Shown here: positions 6,605-12,169 of the stretch, piece after piece
Layout of the letters: each line of letters opens with the position of its first letter
How positions within the stretch are numbered: the stretch's first letter is position 1
Source: a virus
Direction: 5' to 3' (one strand)
Virus record (IMG/VR): IMGVR_UViG_3300045921_000309
Span: 1-26,678 of that record
DNA length: 26,678 nucleotides
Notes under the pieces: generated by a model
Database searches by the model: none
What the model was told of the DNA's origin: nothing
The model's input: only the letters and a program-made list of their open reading frames with translations
Translations under genes and position numbers: made by a program

Positions 6605-6986
6605 AGATTCGTTCTCCCATATAAAAGTTTTCAGATGGCTCTAAGTGGGTAGTATAGCCTCCAGTAGGGTGAGAGGTTCTTACTTCTACAAAATCGCCAT
6701 GAGGAATAAAGGTTTCTTGTTTTATAAAGTTTTTAGTTTCCTTAGGCTCTTTAATCATAGTAAGCCATAAAGTGGAGCCTTTTAGGTTTCCCATTAAGAT
6801 TAGATTTCTTTGATAGTATCTTTCTAGGATTACTGCTTTATCAAAGGAGTCATGACCTGAGTAAAGGACTTCATAAACTTTATTTGGGGTTTCAGCTAAG
6901 ACTCTTAGGTAAGGTGTATCATCTTTTGATTCTCTAATCTCTGGGATAGTGATTATTGTCATTGATTCAGAAAAGAATTTAGACAT
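6447..6986 (-). CDS. Hypothetical protein, first gene of the leftward operon
   Basis: The 179-residue protein is unassigned. It begins MSKFFSESMTIITIPEIRES and contains beta-rich segments (TPYLRVLAETPNKVYEVLYSG, broken by loops) and a helical end, YANKAKEIAKRENISYQKAC. No catalytic motif stands out. A weak Shine-Dalgarno AAGGA is nine bases before the ATG. Only about 22 bp separate its start from an intrinsic terminator, so it and the genes downstream depend on readthrough of that terminator or on a promoter upstream of it. Confidence 0.7.
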   Translation of the reverse strand: MSKFFSESMTIITIPEIRESKDDTPYLRVLAETPNKVYEVLYSGHDSFDKAVILERYYQRNLILMGNLKGSTLWLTMIKEPKETKNFIKQETFIPHGDFVEVRTSHPTGGYTTHLEPSENFYMGERIYDLFADTFGEKTKDYANKAKEIAKRENISYQKACLLLISKANPSEPTYSLPS

Positions 6987-7008
6987 AAAGCATTTTCCTT
7001 TTTTGAAT

Positions 7009-7042
7009 AAAAAAGGGAGCTATCAAGAATTTGATAGCCCCC
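7009..7042 (-). terminator. Intrinsic terminator in front of the leftward operon
   Basis: On the minus strand an 11-bp stem (GGGGGCTATCA pairing with TGATAGCTCCC, one G-T pair) with a six-base loop is followed directly by six T residues. It ends transcripts from the SSB-like gene but also lies between the nearest visible promoter and the gene starting at 6986. Confidence 0.8.
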
Positions 7043-7080
7043 CAAACCTTAGGAGAACTAGCTATAAAAACTAATCCTTC

Positions 7081-7114
7081 TCTATATTGACACTATCGAG
7101 CATAAATGTCAAGT
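7081..7114 (-). promoter_or_regulatory. Candidate minus-strand promoter with TGACACTA element
   Basis: On the minus strand TTGACA (7109-7114) is followed by CAATAT at 17 bp or TATAGA at 20 bp. The word TAGTGTCA lies inside the spacer (TGACACTA at 7088-7095 on the plus strand). TTGACA and TGTCAA at the two ends form an inverted repeat. A transcript would run straight into the terminator at 7042-7009. Confidence 0.45.
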
Positions 7115-7122
7115 AGATTTTT

Positions 7123-7752
7123 TTAGATATTTATATTTTTATCATCATCTAAATCAAAGGGAAGGTCATCATCATCAAAGGCGATTTCTTCCTTTTTAGA
7201 GGGAATATCTTTGTCGATAGTGATTTCTGGTTTCTTTTCTCGTTTTGCGTTAAAGTCCCTAAATTGAATTACTTCAGTGCTTTGAGCATCAAAGGGTGAT
7301 GGGTAATTAGTTTTAGGGTGAGGATAAAAGTCTTTTACGATATTTAGTTTTTCCCCATCTGGTTTTGTCCAAATATCAAGCTCTAAGACAAAGTCACAGC
7401 CTACTAGCATTTCAAGATATTTGGTTAAACGAGCGGCATCTTTATCGATACCATCAAAATCACCAGCACTAGCAAAGAGGAGAATTTCTTTTAGTTTAGC
7501 TCTAAGTCTTGAGCGGTCAGCTACTGTAGCAGGGACAGTCCAAGCTACTTTGAAAGTATGGTCGCCTATTCCCCAAAAGTGGAAACGAAAGTGAGGTTTT
7601 AGTCCATAGGATTTTCCATTAATGATTTTCTCTTTCATCCCTTGAGAGATTTCATGAAGGACGGCTTGGTATCGTCCCGGTGAAACTATCTCTTGTGGTT
7701 TTCCAGTGTATTTAGATTCTTTTTCTTCAAATAATCCAATCTTAAAAGTCAT
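7123..7752 (-). CDS. Single-strand DNA-binding-like protein with acidic tail
   Basis: A 209-residue protein when started at ATG 7752, which has AAGGAG eight bases upstream; the longer frame to 7782 lacks such a site. The body (SPGRYQAVLHEIS, PHFRFHFWGIGDHTFKVAWT, CDFVLELDIWTKPDGEKLNI) is beta-rich with many aromatic and basic residues, as expected for an OB-fold. The end is very acidic with AFDDDDLPFDLDDD; DDDLPF resembles the C-terminal tip that SSBs use to recruit partners, though here nine more residues follow. It likely coats single-stranded DNA during replication or recombination, consistent with the nearby resolvase-like gene. Identity is inferred from the fold pattern and tail, not from a clear family match. 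Confidence 0.6.
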   Translation of the reverse strand: MTFKIGLFEEKESKYTGKPQEIVSPGRYQAVLHEISQGMKEKIINGKSYGLKPHFRFHFWGIGDHTFKVAWTVPATVADRSRLRAKLKEILLFASAGDFDGIDKDAARLTKYLEMLVGCDFVLELDIWTKPDGEKLNIVKDFYPHPKTNYPSPFDAQSTEVIQFRDFNAKREKKPEITIDKDIPSKKEEIAFDDDDLPFDLDDDKNINI

Positions 7753-7810
7753 AATATTGTTCTCCTTAAAAATGCCCCCCATAACCGAAATTATGAGAGA
7801 AAGTTATTCT

Positions 7811-7833
7811 ATTATACTAACATAATGACACTA
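7811..7833 (-). promoter_or_regulatory. Promoter of the SSB-like gene with TGACACTA element
   Basis: A perfect minus-strand -10 TATAAT (7811-7816) lies about 55 bp before ATG 7752. The expected -35 position has only CCCAAT. The word TGACACTA (7826-7833, plus orientation) occupies the spacer, suggesting regulation at this site. Confidence 0.55.
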
Positions 7834-7899
7834 ATTGGGAAAGAAAAAATCAAAATCAAATCTAAAAACTTTTTTGGATTTTTTTCTTTTGAAACTAAG
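7833..7899 (+). repeat. Duplicated control block, copy 1
   Basis: AATTGGGAA at 7833 is followed 44 bp later by GATTTTTTTCTTTTGAAACT. The same two blocks at the same distance occur at 9603-9668; the sequence between them is AT-rich and diverged. Confidence 0.6.
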
Positions 7900-8054
7900 G
7901 ACGATTTTAGTGTTTTTTATCTAATTTAGTCTTAGCTAACCCCCTCTTAGAGGTTAAGGCTAGATACTAATAGCCTCTATAAGCCACGTAAAGCCCTCTT
8001 AGAGGCTATAATTAGGTTTAGTCCTAGTTACCCTATAGGCTTATAGGGAAAACG

Positions 8055-8077
8055 CGTTATAGGGCAATTATGTGGCT
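8055..8077 (+). repeat. 23-bp dispersed repeat, copy 2
   Basis: Begins CGTTATAGGGCAATTATGTG and matches the copies at 6406 and 9460 apart from two or three bases. Confidence 0.75.
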
Positions 8078-8112
8078 TTAAAGCCATAAGCATATTTAAT
8101 CGGGTTAGGACT

Positions 8113-8147
8113 AATATAAAAAGGTTCCCTAGATTAGGAAGCCTTTT
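8113..8147 (-). terminator. Intrinsic terminator after the LPD1-like gene
   Basis: On the minus strand AAAAGG-C-TTCC pairs with GGAACCTTTT around an eight-base loop (8129-8136), followed by TTTTTATATT. It is about 30 bp after the stop of the LPD1-like gene. A further outer stem GGGTTAG/CTAACCC surrounds it. Confidence 0.65.
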
Positions 8148-8178
8148 AATCTAACCCTAATTTAAAAAGCCTTAAAGC

Positions 8179-9207
8179 TTACCAATTGCCTAGTACTTCC
8201 TTAAGTAACGCGGTTAACTCGTCGTTAAGTTTTGGGAAGTAAGCGGTTTCCACTAGGGCAAACTCAGAGAATTGACCTAGTAAGTAAGCTTCAACGGCTC
8301 TAGCAAAAATTTCAGACCGCTGTAAATAGTAGCTACTGTTAGTAGTTCCTTTGCTTAGTAAGTAGTCTCTATAAGTTCCTACGGTTTCTTTAGATATTCT
8401 ACCACTAATGCCATCATGTAAGTGGTCTAGGTAGTGACCTACTTCGTGGACAATAGCCCCTATAGTATGCCGATTAACGCTAATTAGTAGCCTTGAACTA
8501 TCGTAGTAGGCGACTGATCCTCCGTTTCCTCTAGCACCAAAAGCCCAAGAAAGTCGTGATAAGCTAGGTAGGTTCTTTTTGTTCCAAGTTCTTAAGAAAG
8601 TTGCTAGCTCTTTTATGATGTAGCCTCTTTCCTTGTCTGTTACAGAGTTTCCAAACTGAACAGCCTTACAGTGAGCTTTAAGGTATTCGGTATCGGTTTC
8701 TATGGTCTTTGATTGTTCAAAATTTGACCACTTGAATGTTTTGCCTTTTTCTTCGGTGAAAGAAGCCTTAGGCTTTAGTTTCTTTCTTTGGGCATAAATA
8801 TAATGCTGAAAGCCCCTCGAAGTTTGCTTAAAAAGCCATAGGTCTTTAGTAAGCTTATTTGAAGCCTTCAAGATAGCCCTATACTCTTTTAGGGATTCTG
8901 TAGTGCTTTCTTTTAGTAGCTTACGTAAGTAGCCCTCTGTCTCGTTTAACTGAATACCAAAGGATAAGAAAAATTTTTCTTTTAAAATCGCTTCTACCAT
9001 AGGTAGGCTAGGCGAATCTTTTAGTATTTCAGTCTTTAAGGCTAAGTTTAATTCCTTTAGCCTTTTGTTTGATGCTCTTCTTTTTTCCTTTTCTTCGTTG
9101 GTCTCATACGTATCAAAGCGGTGCCTATGAGCTCCGTAAACATCTAGCCCTAAATTAGGGATAGTTGAAGGTCTTGCGTTATAGTGTTTTATTTCTTGTG
9201 TTTCCAT
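8179..9207 (-). CDS. LPD1-type metallopeptidase-like protein
   Basis: The 342-residue protein has a charged helical N-terminal half and a C-terminal domain beginning near residue 185: RLSWAFGARGNGGSVAYYDS, LLISVNRHTIGAIVHEVGHY then LDH, and YLQRSEIFARAVEAYLLGQF. This is the layout of the large polyvalent protein-associated domain LPD1, in which HEVGH binds zinc and the Glu of SEIFARA acts as a further ligand. Such domains occur in phage and conjugative polyproteins thought to be delivered with DNA or to process proteins early in infection. AAGGAG lies before the ATG, in a sequence identical to that in front of the gene at 9997. It is a single-gene unit with its own promoter and terminator. 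Confidence 0.75.
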   Translation of the reverse strand: METQEIKHYNARPSTIPNLGLDVYGAHRHRFDTYETNEEKEKRRASNKRLKELNLALKTEILKDSPSLPMVEAILKEKFFLSFGIQLNETEGYLRKLLKESTTESLKEYRAILKASNKLTKDLWLFKQTSRGFQHYIYAQRKKLKPKASFTEEKGKTFKWSNFEQSKTIETDTEYLKAHCKAVQFGNSVTDKERGYIIKELATFLRTWNKKNLPSLSRLSWAFGARGNGGSVAYYDSSRLLISVNRHTIGAIVHEVGHYLDHLHDGISGRISKETVGTYRDYLLSKGTTNSSYYLQRSEIFARAVEAYLLGQFSEFALVETAYFPKLNDELTALLKEVLGNW

Positions 9208-9255
9208 AGTTTAATTCTCCTTAAGGTTAAAAAGGCATAATTGCCTATAACTCTA

Positions 9256-9285
9256 ACTATAGTCTAAGTAGTGTCATTAAGTCAA
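9256..9285 (-). promoter_or_regulatory. Promoter of the LPD1-like gene
   Basis: On the minus strand TTGACT (9280-9285), an 18-bp spacer and TATAGT (9256-9261) form a good vegetative promoter about 50 bp before the ATG. TGACACTA (9269-9276) sits in the spacer. Confidence 0.7.
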
Positions 9286-9459
9286 GAAAGAAATCTAAAA
9301 AAAATCTAAGAAAGTAAAAAAAACTACCCCATTGATGGTTGAGATGATGAAAAGAAATCTCACCCTCTAAGCTATTACCCTTTTAAAGCCACAGAAACGC
9401 CCCTAGAAGCTTAGAACTAGCTTTAGGGTAGGGTAGGGTATAGGTTAAAGGAGAAAATG

Positions 9460-9482
9460 CGTTATAGGGCAATTTTGTGGTT
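9460..9482 (+). repeat. 23-bp dispersed repeat, copy 3
   Basis: CGTTATAGGGCAATTTTGTG followed by GTT; differs from the copy at 6406 in two positions. Confidence 0.75.
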
Positions 9483-9602
9483 TTAGGGTAAAACAGTAAT
9501 TTAACCCCCTACCCAGTAATTTAAAACGGTATTTAAATTTTAATACCCCCCTAGCTTTGGATTGAGAAAGGAAAGTCCACTTTAATCAAATTAGCCTGAT
9601 GA

Positions 9603-9668
9603 AATTGGGAAGGTAAAAAATTGGTTTTAGTTTGGTTAAATTTTCCGATTTTTTCTTTTGAAACTTAG
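9603..9668 (+). repeat. Duplicated control block, copy 2
   Basis: AATTGGGAA at 9603 and GATTTTTTCTTTTGAAACT at 9647 repeat the arrangement of 7833-7899 with identical spacing. Confidence 0.6.
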
Positions 9669-9743
9669 AAAGATTTTTAGGTTTAAGTCTTAGGTTACTA
9701 GCCACCACGACTAGGCATAACGCTGTTTTAGAATGCTCATCCT

Positions 9744-9761
9744 AGAATGAATGTTCATTCT
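9744..9761. repeat. 18-bp palindrome, exact copy A
   Basis: AGAATGAATGTTCATTCT: arms AGAATGA/TCATTCT with a four-base centre. An identical copy lies at 10881 and two variants at 9770 and 11120. Probably a protein-binding site. Confidence 0.7.
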
Positions 9762-9769
9762 CTAAGCAT

Positions 9770-9787
9770 AGAATGAGCGTTCTTTCT
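9770..9787. repeat. 18-bp palindrome, variant
   Basis: AGAATGAGCGTTCTTTCT, 26 bp after the exact copy at 9744; the right arm has one change. Confidence 0.55.
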
Positions 9788-9910
9788 AGTTAATTTTAGA
9801 ACTGTGTTTTAGTTTCTCAGCATAAATCCTCCTATTATATATTACTGGCACTATAGCACTGAATCCATCAATCAATCAAATAAAAAAATTAAAAAACTAT
9901 AAAAAAAATA

Positions 9911-9940
9911 TTGACACTATAACTAATCAATGATTATATT
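9911..9940 (+). promoter_or_regulatory. Promoter of gene 9997-10668
   Basis: Consensus TTGACA (9911-9916) with TTATAT at 17 bp or TATATT at 18 bp. TGACACTA (9912-9919) overlaps the -35. Transcription would start near 9946, inside overlapping palindromes. Confidence 0.75.
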
Positions 9941-9942
9941 AA

Positions 9943-9963
9943 ATTCATCAGATGAATATCTGA
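9943..9963. promoter_or_regulatory. Overlapping palindromic operator at transcription start
   Basis: ATTCAT-CAG-ATGAAT (9943-9957) overlaps TCAGAT-GAAT-ATCTGA (9948-9963). Both are perfect and sit at the predicted start point, the usual place for a repressor site. Confidence 0.55.
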
Positions 9964-9996
9964 TTTAATGAATAAACTTTTTAGGAGAATTAAACT

Positions 9997-10668
9997 ATGG
10001 AAAACAATAGCAATAAGCCAACAATAAAATTTATTTTAGATAAAGAAGATTTAGACCTAATCGAAGAAGATTGCAGCCTAATAGAATTTAATAAAAATCT
10101 AAGGCAATTGATCTGCTGCTCGATCAATGATGAAAATCCATATGAAGAGCGAATCGGATGGAATTTGCACCATGAAGGAATTAAAGACCACATATTGATT
10201 CAATTAAATCCACCTAAGCAATGGATTGATATTTTGCAGGAAGGAATGAATTCAATTGAATTTAATTCAGATGGATCTGCAATTCTATCGAATCTCAAAG
10301 GAGAATTTAAAATCGATTCAAATCAAATCATAAAATATAATAAAAAAATAAAATTTATCAATGATACCGACGAAATTGAATCATATTTTTATGATTGTCA
10401 GATATATTTCTTAGAGTATGATTTCTTTAGTCTGAAGGAAGACCTTGAAGACTATGCTCTATATCTATATCGCGAAAATAATGAATATCGCTATGATAGA
10501 ATTGAATTTGATCGATATGAATTTCTCCGAGCATATATGGAGAGGAAATACGACTATTTAAATGATTGGATCAAGAATTCAAATGATGAGAATGAAATCA
10601 ATCAAATCAAATGCATGATGGAATCGATTGAGAAAAGGCAGGATAAGTTTAACCTGTATTTACCTTAA
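9997..10668 (+). CDS. Unknown acidic protein in a self-contained (moron-like) unit
   Basis: The 223-residue protein is unlike any family I know. It is acidic and Tyr/Asn/Ile-rich, with helical segments such as KEDLDLIEEDCSLIEFNKNL and a Tyr-rich stretch YALYLYRENNEYRYDRIEFD, and no signal peptide or membrane segment. Nucleotide usage differs from the neighbours: it is rich in words like ATTGAATT and ATCGA and poor in the CTTAG/CTAG words common elsewhere, suggesting separate origin. It has its own strong promoter, palindromic operator, an AGGAGA Shine-Dalgarno and an intrinsic terminator. Such units are often expressed from prophage or early in infection, for example for exclusion or host modification, but no function is assigned. 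Confidence 0.8.
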   Translation: MENNSNKPTIKFILDKEDLDLIEEDCSLIEFNKNLRQLICCSINDENPYEERIGWNLHHEGIKDHILIQLNPPKQWIDILQEGMNSIEFNSDGSAILSNLKGEFKIDSNQIIKYNKKIKFINDTDEIESYFYDCQIYFLEYDFFSLKEDLEDYALYLYRENNEYRYDRIEFDRYEFLRAYMERKYDYLNDWIKNSNDENEINQIKCMMESIEKRQDKFNLYLP

Positions 10669-10692
10669 TAAAATCCTTAACTAGGAAAGTTT

Positions 10693-10722
10693 AAAGGGAG
10701 CTTTAAGTGGCTCCCTTTTTTT
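10693..10722 (+). terminator. Intrinsic terminator of gene 9997-10668
   Basis: GGGAGC (10696-10701) pairs with GCTCCC (10710-10715) around an eight-base loop, preceded by AAA and followed by seven T residues. Confidence 0.85.
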
Positions 10723-10880
10723 ACTGTACCACTGTGGGACGCTTTCCGTAAACTTTACCGAAAGTAAAACAGCGTTATAGGTTTTTAAGAGCGTAAGGTT
10801 TTTTTACGCTTAATTACGTTTTTTACATACTTACACTCGCTCAAACACACCCACTCACTCACCACACCTCCCTAAGCCTT

Positions 10881-10898
10881 AGAATGAATGTTCATTCT
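10881..10898. repeat. 18-bp palindrome, exact copy B
   Basis: AGAATGAATGTTCATTCT, identical to the copy at 9744, more than 1.1 kb away on the other side of the moron-like gene. Confidence 0.7.
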
Positions 10899-10973
10899 AG
10901 CGGGTAGTTTTTTTTACCAAACTGCTTAGTTTATATTTGATTCCTGAGTAGATTTAAATAGTTAAGTGGTTTT

Positions 10974-11001
10974 CTGCACTAGTATTAGAAAACTAGTGCA
11001 G
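10974..11001. repeat. Perfect 10-bp inverted repeat
   Basis: CTGCACTAGT and ACTAGTGCAG flank the eight-base loop ATTAGAAA. There is no T run on either side, so it is more likely a protein site or a DNA/RNA hairpin than a terminator. Confidence 0.65.
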
Positions 11002-11119
11002 TTAGGGAAGCAAGAACTATGCCAAAACACTGTTTTAGCGGGGGCTAGGACTAGGACATTGGGACGGGATAGGTATAGATTTCGGACGGATTTGGGTAAT
11101 TAGGATGGCAGATCCAGTT

Positions 11120-11137
11120 AGAGTGAGCGTTCATTCT
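11120..11137. repeat. 18-bp palindrome, variant
   Basis: AGAGTGAGCGTTCATTCT; the right arm is identical to the exact copies and the left arm has one change. Confidence 0.55.
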
Positions 11138-11287
11138 ATCCCCCCTATTAGCAAGAATCATGCCAATTTTAGTATCCCTATTGGGGTAGGATTTGTAGGA
11201 TTAGATTGATATTAACCCATTGGGGTCAGGGGAGGGGAGAGGGGGAATTGGGGACTCCCCCAAACAGAGATTTTTTATTTTTTATTC

Positions 11288-11351
11288 TGACACTATCGCC
11301 TGAGTTAGATTTAGGTTTTATTTTTTTTTCTTGGTATGTATTGTAGTGTCA
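11288..11351. promoter_or_regulatory. Paired TGACACTA elements upstream of the structured region
   Basis: TGACACTA at 11288-11295 and its complement TAGTGTCA at 11344-11351 face each other 48 bp apart, directly before the hairpin-rich region. A promoter is likely here, but I see no clear -35/-10 pair. Confidence 0.4.
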
Positions 11352-11364
11352 CCTTGCCTAAGTT

Positions 11365-11885
11365 TTTCTAGTACCGAGCTAGCGAGGTACTAGTTAGTTA
11401 AGTTTAGTTATTTAATACTAATTTACTTATATATTACTTATTTAATTAGTTTATATATTAGTTAAGGGATAACCTCTCTGAGAGAGGGAACTGAGCAAGA
11501 CCAAGCCATTACTAACTAAAATAAAAAAAATTAGTTAGTTTGTACTTGGCTTAACTTAAAGGTTAACCCCCCGTCGGTCGGTCACCTCGCAGTAACTTCT
11601 TTGAACTTCTAGTTTTATACTAGAAGCTAGGCAGGAAATCCTATACTCCCGTTTAATCAAAGCCCTCGCCAAAAACTATTAGGTTCTTGGGACTCCGCAA
11701 GGAAGAGACCAAGTTACTAGCTACCTCTTCCCATGTAGGTTGCTGTCGACGCAGAGCCTACTCACTTAGCTTTTTAAGGAACTGCTCAATCCTAGATTTT
11801 AAACCACAAGTCTTTAAGACTCAGAGTTTATTTTACAAGAAGCAAATCTTAACTTCTCAACAACCAAAATCTTAGGGGTTGTGTA
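11365..11885 (+). ncRNA. Candidate large structured RNA
   Basis: About 520 bp without a credible ORF contain many perfect complementary arms: CTAGTACC/GGTACTAG (11368, 11386), CCTCTCT/AGAGAGG (11473, 11481), ACTAACTAA/TTAGTTAGT (11511, 11531) enclosed by CCAAG/CTTGG, CTTCTAGT/ACTAGAAG (11606, 11619), CTTGG/CCAAG (11686, 11709) containing TCC-GCAA-GGA with a GNRA loop, GGAAGAG/CTCTTCC (11701, 11725), GTAGG/CCTAC (11735, 11757), AGTCTT/AAGACT (11809, 11816), ACAACC/GGTTGT (11860, 11877). The GNRA loop favours the plus strand. Two arms near 11701 compete, so alternative folds are possible. Phages carry large ornate RNAs (ROOL, GOLLD) of similar size; I cannot match this to either by eye. The only frame (TTG start, 11687-11875) looks non-protein. 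Confidence 0.4.
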
Positions 11886-11934
11886 TGTAAGTCTTAATCT
11901 ACTTAAAAATTTTCTAATTGTCCACCCTTTAATA

Positions 11935-11964
11935 TTGACACTAAACATAAACTTATGTCACTAT
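11935..11964 (+). promoter_or_regulatory. Promoter/operator of the ribbon-helix-helix gene
   Basis: TTGACA (11935-11940) with CACTAT at 18 bp (11959-11964) would start transcription at about 11971, the A of the ATG. TGACACTA overlaps the -35, and TGTCACTATCAC overlaps the -10, forming TGACA...TGTCA ends, as for an autoregulated gene. Confidence 0.55.
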
Positions 11965-11970
11965 CACTTT

Positions 11971-12126
11971 ATGGCTAATAGGGCTCATTACATGTACAAC
12001 AAAGAAATCGTTAGGATAACTCTTAGACTGGATAAAACCATTCACTCTAAACTTAAAAAATTAAACTATCGTTCTATAAACGAAGCTATAAACATACTTT
12101 TAGACAAAGCTTTAAAACAAAAATAA
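11971..12126 (+). CDS. Ribbon-helix-helix transcriptional regulator
   Basis: A 51-residue protein, MANRAHYMYNKEIVRITLRL then DKTIHSKLKKLNYRSINEAI and a final helix INILLDKALKQK. The strand VRITLRLD followed by two helices (IHSKLKKLNY, SINEAINILLDKAL) is the Arc/CopG ribbon-helix-helix fold, which binds DNA as a dimer through the strand. ATG 11971 is chosen because the longer frame from GTG 11881 would translate the promoter; ATG 11992 is a further option. There is no Shine-Dalgarno, so a leaderless transcript is likely. It is the first gene of the rightward block, and its promoter carries the TGACACTA word shared by other phage promoters, so it may be their regulator. Confidence 0.75.
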   Translation: MANRAHYMYNKEIVRITLRLDKTIHSKLKKLNYRSINEAINILLDKALKQK

Positions 12127-12169
12127 CTAATGCTAACTTTAAACCAACTTGTTAATATTCCCCCTATAA

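Larger units (their letters stand above)
7834..8178. other. Non-coding region rich in inverted repeats
   Basis: No ORF fits here. The stretch holds CTCTTAGAGG palindromes near 7944 and 7995, a 9-bp perfect inverted repeat TAGCCTCTA/TAGAGGCTA (7971-7979, 8000-8008), a 7-bp hairpin CCCTATA-GGCT-TATAGGG (8031-8048), one copy of a 23-bp dispersed repeat (8055-8077), the palindrome GGCTTTAAAGCC (8074-8085), and an outer stem GGGTTAG/CTAACCC (8102-8108, 8151-8157) enclosing a terminator. Such density suggests a replication origin, a control region or an RNA. Confidence 0.6.
9286..9910. other. Non-coding control region
   Basis: No ORF is supported. It contains a G-rich run (TAGGGTAGGGTAGGGTATAGG without break near 9424-9444, three GGG tracts), a bulged stem CCCTA/TAGGG near 9403-9428, the dispersed repeat at 9460, two direct CAGTAATTTAA copies 20 bp apart (9494 and 9514), a block duplicated from 7833, and two related 18-bp palindromes at 9744 and 9770. 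This looks regulatory or origin-like. Confidence 0.55.
10723..11364. other. Non-coding region with hairpins and operator-like motifs
   Basis: No ORF is supported. It contains a stem TTAAGAGCGTAA/TTACGCTTAA (10785-10813), a G-poor stretch of CACTC-like words (10826-10872), the exact 18-bp palindrome at 10881, a perfect 10-bp inverted repeat at 10974-11001, a palindrome variant at 11120, a GGGGGA/TCCCCC stem near 11240-11262 followed by T-rich sequence, and two TGACACTA words (11288 plus; 11344 as TAGTGTCA). Confidence 0.55.

Noticed and set aside
9424-9444. G-quadruplex from TAGGGTAGGGTAGGG
   Set aside because: Only three GGG tracts plus a GG are close together, so a stable three-layer quadruplex is doubtful.
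10826-10872. CACTC-like short repeats as a CRISPR or iteron array
   Set aside because: Units are irregular and only 4-6 bp long; treated as G-poor sequence.
11560-11660. Possible tRNA because of the CTTCTAGT-TTTAT-ACTAGAAG arm
   Set aside because: No T-arm consensus or acceptor stem could be placed on either strand.
11687-11875. 62-residue frame in the structured region
   Set aside because: It needs a TTG start without a ribosome site, has a composition unlike phage proteins, and lies across strong hairpins.
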